Shown here one piece after another: positions 10,908-23,500 of a DNA stretch of 64,000 nucleotides. The position numbers and the translations under genes were made by a program. Origin of the DNA: Hymenolepis diminuta (lineage: Eukaryota > Platyhelminthes > Cestoda > Cyclophyllidea > Hymenolepididae). The notes under the pieces were generated by a model. That model did no database searches. It saw nothing but the letters and a program-made list of their open reading frames with translations, and was not told the origin of the DNA. The stretch spans positions 874,061-938,060 of the forward strand of contig CAADRB010000031.1 of assembly GCA_900708905.1 (NCBI GenBank), given 5' to 3'. The number at the start of each line of letters is the position of its first letter. The first letter of the stretch is position 1.

Positions 10908-13900
10908 ATGGCTAATACTGAGGGGAACAGTTATTCTTGTTCCACTACCACTACTACTTCTCGTTCAAATAGTCAACAACAAGATTATCTGGCAGAGCTT
11001 CAGAACTATCAATCACAAGCCATTCAAAACCGTCAGCCTCTGAGTTTGACTAATGGTGAGTGCAATTACATGTTTTATTAATTTGATCTATGATATTGAA
11101 GAGCTGATATTTTTCATGAAGTCGTGCACTCACTAAGCAATACGTGTATCAGGAAATATTGAAGTGGTGTACCATTAATTAGGTTTATTAATATATCGTT
11201 ATTAAAAGATGTTGCCATAACTAATCACTTATCCAAAAGCGAGTTAACATTTTTAATTGAATTCCATTGAACTCCTTCCATGAAACGTACTAAAAATTAT
11301 CTTTTTACGAGTAGTAAATTCATTGAAATTGTCAACAGGTGATGCTGTCGATGCCTAATTGATATAGATACAATTAATTACGAAATCTCCACGAATATTT
11401 TTGTTACCTATTAGGAGTGGTAGTTCATGTCATCTTATAGTAAGCCATTTTTGACTGACAAATTACGACTGAAATATCCTTTCGCAGACCCTCAGTGTGT
11501 CATTAATTGCCTTCAAACCTATAGCATTCAACATTATAACACTATAATTTGACTTTATGTAAGACCAGTGCAATTATGAAGAGCTCATTAAACATATCAT
11601 TTAAAAAAAAGCAAACTAGCAGAAATCGTTTGCCATCCATTTTAAAAATAACAAAGTATTTTAGGCAGAATACAACGTTTAACACAATATTTAATCAAAT
11701 ATGATAATAAAATTATTGCATTTCATGAATAATTTTGGCTTTCAAAATAATATACATGCATTTTTTGGAAAATAAAGAGGAGTTTTATGTTTAATTTTAT
11801 CATCTAGCATCTGGATTCCAGCCCAATTCTTGGTCATTTCCGCCAAACCAGACAATCTACCCGCTCGAAGACTCAAATAATTCCTGCAGAGAGGATAGAT
11901 CCCGTTGTGCTGCATCAAGCTACTACGACGAAACCGCTAGATCATTCTCAGCGGCGGCTGCTGTGGCAGCGGTAGCAGCAGCAGCTTACATTAGCTCCTC
12001 CAACGCAATCGCGACATCTGGGTACTTCGCCGATCCAAAATCGATGAAATGCGAACCTCCCCAACCAAATAACGCTATCAAAACTACTGCCAACTACAAC
12101 ATCCAACAAGGGAGTAGCAGGTATGTCTTGACAACTTACTGTCACAATATTCCATCTGTCAAAAGATTTTATATATGCCTAGAATCAACTAATTATTATC
12201 ATTTCAAATCCACCAAAATATCATGATTTGTTTTGTCTATATGTCGTGACATTTCTTGTTTCACCCCTCCACGACACTCCAACTAAATGTGTCGGTAAAT
12301 TGGTGATTTTCCCCTACGAAACTGATCTCTGATTGGAAAGCTCCTTTAACATTTACATAAGAAGAGGAAGAACAATAGAAATTTATAAGTAAGTAGATGA
12401 TAGACGCTTTGAGAGCTCCTTTAGGTTATTTCGGGAGTGTGAAGTTGATAGGGTTTTAACATAATGGGTATCTAATTTTTCACACCTCTGAGTAACAGCT
12501 TTTTTAGTATCAATAACAAAGCGTTCTTTCAATCAATCACCTCATTTTAATACAATCCGACTACGACGGAGAATAAATTGTATACAGGCTAATAACGTTT
12601 AGATTTCTCCACTTTATGTTAGAACTGCGTCAAGTGAAAAGTGAACATACGAGGCGTTCTGAGTTTAGACAACTTATCGAGCAAATTTATTCAATACTAA
12701 ATTGAAGTAGACTTCATGTCTCTTCTTTTTTGGAGCAAAGAAATTTATCAAATAACGTGGGAAACTTTAATAAGTAGGAGAATCGAGGGTAGAACTGACG
12801 CATTCACCATTTCTTCCACTTTAAAACAAGTGCAAGAAGCAAATTAAGATTCAGTATCCCTCAATTGTTGTTAAAAGTTCATAAATACTTGTCCTTTTTC
12901 TTAACTACATTGACATTGTCTTACCTACTTTCTATCAGCATGTCCGATTTTGTTACCCAAAATCCTCTGATATTGTCAGAAAAAATTCATTTACTTTTCG
13001 AATATGCTTACTGTAAACTGTTAGATGTTTGATTATTATATTAACTAACCCATTTACTATGGTAATCATAGTCGAATAAATAAGAATTCCAGTTTAAGAA
13101 AATTTAAAAACCATGATATGGAATAAGCAGATGACGATAAGAGCTCTACCTATTTCATCTATGCCATGTTAAAACTGTAAGCTGTCGAGTATCATGTTGA
13201 ATCATTTCCCTTCTCAACCATTGGAAACAAAAATGAATTGAAGGGCAGGATGGACCACCATTACTGCAAATCTGGTCACAAAGCACTGGACTACGTAGGT
13301 TGCCAATTGCTGTAATCCAGAGGACAAATCAAGATATTCAAATTTTGGAAAATAAACTGTCCATATACAGCTTGTATCAAAAAATCAGATGAAGTTAGAC
13401 TCTGATATCGTGTCGCTGCTCTCAGCATTTCCGATCTCTCCTTTTACCATATTTTGAATCTTTCATTACTCGATTTCACTTGCTTCTCGCCATAAAAATT
13501 GTAATCATTTTCTTGCGGGTAATGATAATAAAATGCTATACGGTTTTTAATATAAAATTCGATTAATCTTGTCATTAAAATATAGAATGATGGAGCAGTA
13601 ACTCTACGTAATGATCTTTGGGTGCTTGAATGTTCAAGAAAATATCAAGTTGTCTATTCGTCCTAAAAATTGAAAATTGGTTGTTTAATATCAAGAAAAG
13701 TAAGAGATTATAAGGCGAGCCTGTACTCAGATCGATGCACGATTCGCCAAAAATTGTTATGTAATGCTCAAAACCTCTGGTCAAGATGTACTGAGTCCAG
13801 AAGTTTCTTAGAAACGTCAAGTGGATGCTTAATTATTAATCGCATATCAAAAAACTCCTATTACTTATACTATTCTCATAATTCCATTTATAAGAGATAA

Positions 13901-16097
13901 AAGTTCAGAATATTTGGTTTTGAAAATAAGATGCTATGTCTCAATGACCTTGTGTCTCAATTAATTATCATAAAATGACCTAAAATATAAGAAATACTTT
14001 GTCGCTTAATACAAGTTTCATACTGTAAGAGCTTGAAATCCATCAGTGATAATGAAAATTTCGCAATTTCCCAAGGGACTGTTTCATCTTTTTCCAAAAA
14101 ACTTGTCAAAACATGAATATGATAAATGGCAATATTTCCGATGTAATGATTTTGAATTTTAGAAATTAAAAAAAAGCTTTAAAAAATTTATTTACTTAGA
14201 AAAAGCAATAACTGTTTAAAAATCAGATAAACAATCGTAAATAGACGGATAGTTTTATCTATTTCATTATTATTATTAATTATTACGCAGAATAACTTCT
14301 TGCTAATTTATATCTTAGGGCACTCATGAAACAACTAGTCAAATCAATGGATAAATTTTTCCATGCCACAAGAGCCAACTGAGATGTGCCATATTCTTGC
14401 AAGTTCGTGCAACTCTTAGAGTCATGACGTTCTACCCGTTAATTGGTTCATATTCAGTCGGATCCACGAAGTGACAATATGTCTTCACACTACAGCTTAG
14501 GCGTATGCACAATTTCGACGAGAATTTGAAGCCCACCTAATAATTTATATTATTCTCATCTCCGAAGAGTGTTCTTAGCGTCACCTCCTCTCACAATATT
14601 CATGTCTTTCAGCTCCTACGAGTCCAACTACGGAACTCAGAATACTGATCCTCGAACTTGTCCTCCAAAAAATATGAACTATGCTTCATCTTCCACTCTG
14701 ATTTCAGTCCCTGATGCTCATTCGAAACCTGCGCATTTTCTTACGGATATCCAGCACCCTTCCGGAGATATTCTGGGCCAAAATTCCTCAAAAATTTCAC
14801 CTTTTACCAACGGTTCGGAGATTAATGGATTCACTGAGCCATATCTATCTCAAAATATTCCAAATGTCCAAAATTCAAACCTCTCCGATCCTGTTACCTC
14901 AACTCCAATGCCATCGCGGAAGAGATCTGAAAAGCCTCCAGCTCATGTTAAGAAACCGCTGAACGCTTTCATGCTTTTCATGAAAGAAATGCGGGCTAAA
15001 GTTGTCGCTGAATGTACAATGAAGGAATCGGCGGCTATTAACCAGATCCTGGGTCGAAAATGGCATGCACTACCTCATGAGGAGCAGGCAAAGTTCTATG
15101 AAATGGCGAGAAAGGAGAAAGAACTACATCAAAGACTATATCCTGGGTGGTCAGCTAGGGATAACTACGCATATCATGCGAAGCGACGGAAGAATCGATG
15201 TCGATATCGGGTATACAACAGTAATCAGGATCAATCTAGAGACATGTCCCCGCCAAACAGCAATCAAGATGTGATTTTGACGGATAAGGCAGGTGGAAAT
15301 CTGCAGGATCCGATAACTAATGATGTGAGTGGTATGTTTAAATATCCCCAATTATACAAATATCCTTTTCCCATCGGAAATATAACTTATGGTGATCAAC
15401 GCTGCTCTTCTACTGATGATCTTATGCCATATTTCGGTTTTATCGATCGAAGTCAGCAACCTCTTTATCAGGATCAACACCAACAATTAGAACAACAACA
15501 AAGTCAACTATTTGCCCTCAATAGCCAACAAGCTGACTTAGAACCAGGTTAGCGTTAAGTGATTTCAAGTTTGCACTCTTTGCATTATCAAAATTTTGAA
15601 ATGTTATTCAATTTTTAGACGTTAAAGAGGATTGTAAACCACGGTTACCTGGTCAGTTTCCGGAAAATGTAGAACCGACCTCCTCAGCTCAGCATTTTAA
15701 TCCCTCAACCAATTGGTTTATTGGAAGTAATAATCAACCCCAATTAACTTACGATCTCATTTCTTCAACATCAACATCGCCCTGGTCTCAAACCCATCAC
15801 CAAATTGAAGATCGTTTCCAACGACAGATCTCACAACCGAATTGCATCGGAATATCCAATCATTATTCAACTCCCCCTTACAATCCGAATGGTAGTTTCG
15901 ATTGCCGTTACAATGGTATGAATTCAAACTACGTTGCAGCACATAAAACCTCACCGGTACCAACTGAACCTCATTCTTCATTAAAAACTTCAAATTTCTA
16001 TCAGGATCTCTCCTCTAAAACAACTCTTTTCTCGACCGAATACGAGGATCCTGAAAACTCCACTACTGCTCCTCTCTATGGATTTTCTTCCAGTTGA
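10908..16097 (+). CDS. TCF: TCF/LEF-family HMG-box transcription factor
   Basis: Joining 10908-11055, 11808-12120, 14613-15547 and 15619-16097 gives one open frame of 624 codons plus TGA; phases 1, 2 and 1 match at all three GT...AG introns (752, 2492 and 71 nt). TCF/LEF proteins bind Wnt-response DNA and recruit beta-catenin or Groucho in the nucleus. Residues about 267-345 form the HMG box, starting [19 protein letters not shown] and ending [11 protein letters not shown], nearly the vertebrate TCF/LEF box. A basic tail ([10 protein letters not shown]) follows. The N-terminal part is Gln/Ser/Thr-rich with an alanine run (about 108-120); the C-terminal part is Gln- and Ser-rich. I see no acidic beta-catenin-binding motif and no complete cysteine C-clamp. 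The ATG at 10908 has an in-frame TAG just upstream, but that TAG overlaps a strong acceptor (10897-10898), so an upstream or trans-spliced leader exon is possible. Confidence 0.93.
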
Positions 16098-16244
16098 TAA
16101 TTCTGTATCCAAGATATATCCCTCTTTTCATGTCATTTCTATATATTCACATTTAAATATATGCCTTATAAAGTACAAGGACATGTTCTATCCTGTTCTC
16201 AAGATTCTGGGTGGAAATGATTAGGATGACTAATCTATGTGGTT

Positions 16245-16250
16245 AATAAA
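16245..16250 (+). terminator. Candidate polyadenylation signal of TCF
   Basis: AATAAA lies 148 bp after the TCF stop codon. Another AATAAA occurs about 110 bp further on, near 16364. Either could set the mRNA 3' end. Confidence 0.45.
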
Positions 16251-16370
16251 TTTTCTATCAAATCGAATCCAAACAAAACGGAATATCGAAAGAAAGTAAG
16301 ATTTACAAATATGCGTATTGTTAAAAGTCTGAAAACTAGTGAAGGCTGATAACAATATGAATTGACAATA

Positions 16371-18185
16371 AAATTCGCGTTCTAAAGTTTGTTTTTTTCT
16401 CAATTAACTCATAATATCTAATTAATTTCTAGACTGCTTTAATTAAATAGTTCCCACCTCTACCCTTCATTGACAAAAATTATTTTATGTTCGTTTTATT
16501 TGATTTTAAATGCGAACTTGATTTTTGTAATAATGACTAGCGATATTGAAACAGAGTTGCTGGAATCATTTTTTGCAAAACTGCATCTATGTAAACATTA
16601 TTTGTTAAACATAATATTTATTGTAATTTTTTCGATCATATTTTATTTAATCATTATTGTTTTTATTATGCAACATTTTATCACAAATTTATGGATTTCT
16701 TCTGAAATCTGGCACATAAATTCCAGATCCGATCTCATGAATATGTCTCAAACTGCAAACTTTCGCAAGAAGTGGATAATTATGTGAAGCAAAATAGAGA
16801 AAAGTGCAAGGTTTGTTTCACGTAGACAATATGAATGACAGTTTATCTAGGCGTGGTGAAGGGTAGTAAGCAAGGAGACACCGCGAAAAGTTCAAAGAGA
16901 ACGCCACAGTCATCTTGTATTACGAATATTCGTAGTAAATTTGTGATTCTCTTGATCAGACTCTGCAAAATAAGACAGCTAGAGATCTTAGGCAAGTATC
17001 AACACTGTTTTGGAAATAAATACATTTATGGTGTATTTTATCCCAAATCCATATGATAAAGTTTTTTTCAAATTAACGCCTGATGCTCTCAATATGAAAT
17101 ATTCAATGATAATCAGTTTTCCTTGAAACTCGTCTGATAGTATAACGAAGAAGTTCGGTAGATTTATTGCACTTACGACTCCAAGATTTAATGAAAAGTT
17201 TATGAAAACCAATTTTTTGACTCAAGCAAATACAGACTGCAGTCTAAAAAAACACTATTAGAAATCGGATATTTTATATTGTAAGCACTAAAACCTTAAA
17301 GGAGAGCACGTCCTGACTATATCAGATCACATTTTTCCATTAGAAAGGTGGGGGAAAATTATTCATAATCTGACTGCCGTGTCTCAAAGGGATTTAATCA
17401 TATCTTCAGCCTACGGAGGTCTGAATAGCATAAATGAAAGTTAACCGACAAATAGAACTAGAAGTGAATGCGTTGTAATAACTTTAGTTATACGACGAAT
17501 GGAATAAAGGTGTGACCGCGTTGTCAACATTTGAGGGACTATAACTGGACAAACATTGTTATTACTCATCTCACCACGTGAAATTTCACTCAGCGATTAC
17601 GTCGTACCAATATTTTGGTACAATCTTATTAGCCTTCTAAATCCCAGAACTCTATAATAGCACATACTTGCCTTAATGGTAGGCTTTACTTCAAAATTCT
17701 GCAAGGCAGTGAACCTGAAACTTGGCACATTTTAACAAATATGCAAATTTTATGATTAATAAAAAATAAACAAAGCTAATTTTTTCGGATAAAAATTATT
17801 CATTTTTACCCAACGCATTTATCGAATTAATTGGCCATGTTCGCTATCGGTCAGTATAAGAACGAGTTCACCTTAGTGGTCAAGGAATTTCATCATTCTC
17901 TATAAAGAGATTTGTGTAAAGTGTATGTATGACTGTGTGCTTTAGGTCCGCTCATATTCATTTCCTCTGCTAGAAACAGTGAGTAATTCCTAATTTAATA
18001 TATTCGCTGGGTTATTCAATCCTGTGGTGATTTCGAAATCGGATTTACAAATAACGTTAAAGCAAATGCAGTTGCGATAACATTGGCTTCAGATTGGAGT
18101 CAGGTTAGAAAACGAGAGTAACCTAAAAATGGTCAAAATAAGAAGCACACAAGACACTCAAGGTAAAGAGCACAGTCAAAGTGTC
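16371..18185. other. Intergenic stretch between TCF and a gypsy fragment
   Basis: No exons are supported. The longest frame (16470-16787 on +, 105 codons) is Ile/Phe/Leu-rich, as expected when AT-rich DNA is translated, and has no recognisable domain. Confidence 0.4.
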
Positions 18186-18189
18186 AAGT

Positions 18190-19750
18190 AAACAGAAATG
18201 ATATTATTTTCTCATATGTACCATGCCCGTTCGCAGATTTGATCACCGGTCCGTCTTTGTCGTAAGATCGATCGCGAGATGAAAGAAATGCCATCGAGTT
18301 TTGGTAGTACGTGGGGGTAATATCTTGATCGTTTCTTTCGCGTCGTTGCACTACATCTGGGTATCGTAGACTGTTCGGCAGTGAGAGAGCTGTAAGGCTT
18401 AGAACATAAAAATTAATAGCACCAGGACTGATGCTATCCTCAGTTCGATAAATCAGACACACTTTGTCTGAGTAATTTGTGATCACTAACACAAATGTTC
18501 TTTCCAGACCCCGCGTTGTAGATTTTACCACCATGTAACTTAGTAATGGTAGTCGTCCACTGGTGGTTTATACAATACATAGGATCGCACATTATATGCT
18601 TCCTTCGGGTCTCACTTTGTCGGAACACAAAGTTGTTCCGATAGCAACATCTATTCACACACTCTCCCTAAATCATGACCTCTAAATTCCGTTGCGAAGG
18701 TGGATCGTCGTAACACGGCGAGAGACGGTCTAAGATGATCAAACAATCGATTGGAACAAAATTAAGCAAAATGGAAAGTCAGACTGTATATTTGTTCCAT
18801 AACCAGCATTTCTGGAACACACTGAGTTAAAAGAGCATGTTCAGGATAGAGATGATCTGTTTGTTTTCGGCGAGGGCATAATAACAACGATACCTTTTGA
18901 ATGTAAATCTGTCACCGTAATGTATGTTACACCTTTGGTGGGTCCGAAAATAGCTAATTATTGCCGAATCCTGGGAAAATCTGGTATCTGGAATTGAATA
19001 GGAGTAGTTGAACTGCTCGTAGAAGATTCTCGGCAGAAGTCTTCATTGTGACGACTTTTGTTACAATCCTGGCAGCAACGTCTTCGGAAAGGGCACTCTG
19101 GCCTATAGTGACATCCTCCGCAAAAGCGGTATCTTGTGAGTGGACACCACTGTTATTCAAAGAATGATTTTCGGATGGAGAGTGTTTACCCTCGGTCTAT
19201 AGATGGCCGGTGATTCCCAGATCCTTTCAGGTTGCGTACTTGCGATTCACGGTTCTGCAGCAGATTCGAGAGCTCTTGACATCGGGTTCACTGCGTAAGA
19301 AGAACAAAAGTCTGAGTCGAATCTCAGCATAGCAAGAAGATTGGAGATCAAAATGAAAATGAGGCACCTCAATTGGTCTTTTAGAGAACCAAATCGTTAT
19401 CGGTACCTACATAATGATGAACATCTTCGCACATGGCCACAATGAAGAACTTATATTATCCATTAATGAGAGGACTGTTATCACCAATGACCAAAAGTGA
19501 CCTTTTAATCGTCTTTTCATAAGTTAGGTCGATAGGATCCAATTGTTGAAGATAGAACAAATATAGGTTGTTGTTGCTTCTGCTAGATTTACGAAGCAAC
19601 ATGACAATTCGTGTGACGTGGTAGAGATCTTTCACGCTATATTCATCAATATCACGGTATTGATCATTCGACGTTTCAAAGTTTTCACTTATAAGATGAT
19701 TATAATAAAATGTATCTAAGTTTTCAGTTGATCTTCAGAATCAACCATTG
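18190..19750 (-). mobile_element. Internally deleted Ty3/gypsy retrotransposon, copy A
   Basis: On the minus strand, in several frames, pieces of a Ty3/gypsy polyprotein appear in order. A Gag-like upstream part lies at about 19400-19680. A nucleocapsid zinc-knuckle pair lies at about 19030-19135, with CGGCHYRPEC and a perfect CX2CX4HX4C knuckle, CQDCNKSRHNEDFC. It is followed almost at once by the integrase catalytic start GPTKGVTYITVTDLHSKG (about 18880-18940), then an integrase tail WTTTITKLHGGKIYNAGSGKN (split by rule: WTTTITKLHGG and KIYNAGSGKN, about 18490-18570) and an Arg/Lys-rich end (TRKKRSRYYP). Protease, reverse transcriptase and RNase H are absent. Frameshifts and stops make it non-functional. 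It is colinear with the copy at 39.2-40.9 kb, minus about 250 bp. Confidence 0.75.
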
Positions 19751-20113
19751 ACGTTGTAAAATTCACCTAGGTGGAGGTGTTTCTCACGATTGAAGAAAAT
19801 CGGGCCTCCATAATTCGTTGAATGCGTCGTATAAAATCAATAAAAATGGTCCAAATGAAATACTGCTCTCTTAGACTAAAACTTTCTTTAAAACTCTGAG
19901 TCTTCCTAATGACAATAGATATAAATAATCATTTCCTCCAAATATTAACACACCAGGATTGGAGAGAAGATCAAATAATAATAATATAATTTATTAAAAG
20001 ATCGTATTGAATACACGAATTGGACAACAATTGTTAGTGCATTGAAGATAGGGTTCTGCGAGGTTTTATGGGTACCTTTTCTATACTCTAACTTTCTTAC
20101 CTGTTTTGATTCA

Positions 20114-20308
20114 ATTTTGAAGGTTATATTCATGGAAATTTTTCTCATCATATCGTTGAGAAGCTTTTAATATAAAATAGGCAAATGAAAATACGCATCC
20201 GGTGGCACAGAAATTAAAAAGAATGGTTGTATTGTCAATTTGTTCTTTACGCGCCGACTCAAGTGCGTTCGAGTAGCAATAGTAGGAGACGAGAATATTA
20301 TTGCTCAT
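20114..20308 (-). CDS. Possible small membrane-protein exon or gene, unrecognised
   Basis: A minus-strand frame starts ATGAGCAATAATATT and encodes about 64 residues with one hydrophobic stretch, ILFNFCATGCVFSFAYFILK, after a charged segment (ESARKEQID). Codon composition looks more protein-like than the surrounding AT-rich frames. An alternative reading uses a consensus donor (AAACAG then GTAAGAAAG, near 20100) in an overlapping frame, so this could be one exon of a spliced gene; the frame at 20577 downward also ends at a plausible donor. I do not recognise the family and do not assign a function. Confidence 0.25.
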
Positions 20309-20599
20309 CAACGTAGTAAGAATTTAAAATAGTGAGATAGAAAAGAAAGAAGGAAAGGGGAGCTGAGAAATCCTGCTAAGGAATGGACGCGGAGAGTGAA
20401 AAAATCAAATAATGATACGAAAATTAAGTAAGCTGAAAATAAACCTGAATTCCATATCTGGATAATCCTATAGCGTTTATACCGGGGCGGATATGATCCA
20501 GTACGCGTATTTTTTACCTTCATTACAACCTGAGTTACTATGATTGCATTTCCGACATCTCTTCTCATTTCGCACATTTAGAAATTCATACTGAAATAT

Positions 20600-23500
20600 T
20601 CGAGGAAATTGAAAATGGTTGGATTTTACAATTATTGGTTAGAATTTTTAACATATTAATAATCTTTCCCTCAGTAAGACTGAAAGAGATAAGAATTAAT
20701 CCGTTTGTACGGAAGAACTATGAAGACGCAGCTTACCATTTAAAGTATCACAATGCAAATCATCAGTCAGCACCTTGAAGATCACGAGAAGTGATGTCTT
20801 GTTGTAAATTTGAATTGTACTTAAACTTCGGTTTCTTAAAGAGTTCAAAAATTCATGATTGAGCTTGAAGCCTTGAGTTCTGCATGATAGTTATTTATTG
20901 TTTTTGAATTGATAGGAGTATGCATTTCTGCAATAATAAATTCCTTCCTTTATATTTCCGAACTTCACAGTACAGCGATAACCCAAGCTCTCTTTTAAAT
21001 GGGAAGAAATCAAATGATGGGGACAGATAATGACAACTTTGCTTCAACCCTTTCCTTGCACAGAGGCGAATAGTTTGGATAGCTAAAATTAATTCATGGT
21101 TGTAGTAGTTTATGACATACTTTATCTAGTGGATCCCACTTAACATATTCATTACACTGGTAAGTGAATATGTTGACCTGTTTGAATTTAAGAATTTCGT
21201 ATTGAATTTTGCCTCCAAACACTTTTCTGGAGATTATTTGAGTAAGCGTCATGTGTGTTGCATTAACAATGATAAGTAGAATTATTGATCAGCCGTCATC
21301 CTGAAATCTGATAAACAGAAGTCAATTTCTCCACAACATATTAAGTAAGTGCATTTTAATTATGACTTCTTAATAATCCCTTGTGTCGAATATGCTCCAC
21401 AACCTAAAATTTTGGGATATAATCGCCATGTTCTTAACCGCGATTTTTGCCACATGGCGGTATATTTTTACCGTTTAAACTCTAATATTTTCTCCAAAAT
21501 TCATTAGACACTTTCCTTCACGGAACAGTAGATTATGTTTTCATTCATGCGAAATAATCCCTTTTTAATTAGTCTGAATCCTATTAAAATTTCATGTTAA
21601 AACGGCTGGCTGAGTAGAAAATTTTGAGCCTTCATTTTTACATCGAACAAAATAATTTTGAAATTAAACTAACTTCAGTTTATAATGTAAACATAAAACA
21701 TAAACATAAAACAGTATTTTGAGATTTTAAGAGATAAAGGGGTACCCGAAAAAGTAATTTTCCAAAAAAGACTTGCAGACGTTTAGGTGTTCAAGAATGT
21801 TCCAAGTGATAAGTACAAAATAAGATCGGAGGCTAGTTTTTCGACCGGAGCAATGTGTTTTCAGATCACTATCGACTGTTAGGAAATGTCATGCAAACCT
21901 CAAGGTAGCAGATTTTATAATGGATGGATCTAAGAGGATATAGACGAATACGCATATTCAAACTCGATTTCATAGAAAGTCTCCTGTTATGTGTTCTTCT
22001 CCAGTACCTAAAGTGGGTTAAAAATTATATTAATGATAACACTAGGATTTAAAAAATAAGGTGTACCTATTGCCTTATTGAGACTATAAATGACAGGGAA
22101 TAGAAAAATAATTATATTATGCTCATTTTCAAATTTGAACATTTATTTCAGTCATTTTTTTCCAAATGGTCTATCGAAATAATGATAATAATAATATAAT
22201 AAAAGTTTTGTAAATTTTGGTTACCTCTGACAAAGTTATAGTACATCAAAGTCAAAAATAGAAATTGTAAAGTTAAGTTTAGCAAATTAAAACACTGAGG
22301 TAATTAAATTTGACGTGGTTGAGTGATTAATTGATCTCAAACTATTCTAGATTAATCCACATTTTTCATATTTTAACTACACCAAAATGATTTTTATTTG
22401 AGTGCAATCACGATTTATTAATTATTTAGTATCAATATATCAACTCTAAATTAATTATTTTTTCAAGAGTGGAGTGTCTGAGGACTTTAAAGTGGATTTT
22501 TACATCACCATCCAATCGCTCAAATCTAATATACTTCACATGTAGCTACTTGATTCGTCGAGTAGAAACTCCTTGGAGAAGTATAATTTTCCAATATTAG
22601 ATTACTAAAATCAATCAGATATTTCAAAAAACAGATATATGTTTTTGAAAGCACTTATACATTTGGATAAGCACCTGTTTGAATATCACAAATATAAACT
22701 TACAAAGAGTGAAAGATTCAAATCTACCTTTTTCGTGAGCACGAGCATGGCAAGTTCTCTTTGATAATAATCTTGTAGCATTTCAACAATTCCTCCAAAC
22801 TTTATAATTAATTAATGTTGCGTATTCATTTTAACAACAAATATGTTTTGTCCCAAAAAGATACTTACTGTAATCAATAATTTCAGATTTGACCCTCACG
22901 GATCATGCGATTTTGGAGGAGGTCATTCATGATTATGGAAAATTCCACGAAGAGTAGATTAGATTAACCACTGCTCTTTACAAACCAGCTTAAATAATTC
23001 TAGTAAAAGATTACAACAATAATTAAAACTAGGTTTTTTGGCTGTTAGCATGGGGATTATTTAAAATACCTACTTTAATTATCCTGGTCTTTGTATATGT
23101 GCTTGTGAGTAGAATGAAATTTTTATTTCACTTGGGTAGTAAAGTAGTACAAAGGTTAAGTAATCAGTATTTATTGATATGGATATCGTCTTGTTGATCT
23201 AACCTTCTTTTTAAAAACGGAATATTATAATTATGATAATATTTTATTAAAGGAATAGGCAATAGGAAATAAATGAAATTATCACAAAGACGGTCTTCTG
23301 CTTAGATGGAGGGTACTGATATAAACTGGTTGTCTCTTATAAACTTGAAGTGCTACTCATCATATTTGTGGCGGGCGCTCAAACTGATAGGAATTTTGTA
23401 TTCCATCTTACATGTAGGATAAAGCATTCTAGATACTCCTCATTTTCATTATCTATTAGAATTATGCGAAAGTGACCCCAAAACACAACCACTTTAATAG

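Noticed and set aside
14714..14962. 82-codon + frame inside the HMG-box exon
   Set aside because: It is an out-of-frame shadow of the TCF coding sequence.
16470..16787. 105-codon + frame with hydrophobic stretches
   Set aside because: The composition (Ile, Phe, Leu, Asn) is what AT-rich non-coding DNA gives; there is no splice context or domain.
18954..19160. 68-codon minus frame as a host gene
   Set aside because: The alternate frame over the same bases gives two retroviral-type zinc knuckles, and the block is repeated at 40.3 kb, so it is retrotransposon debris.
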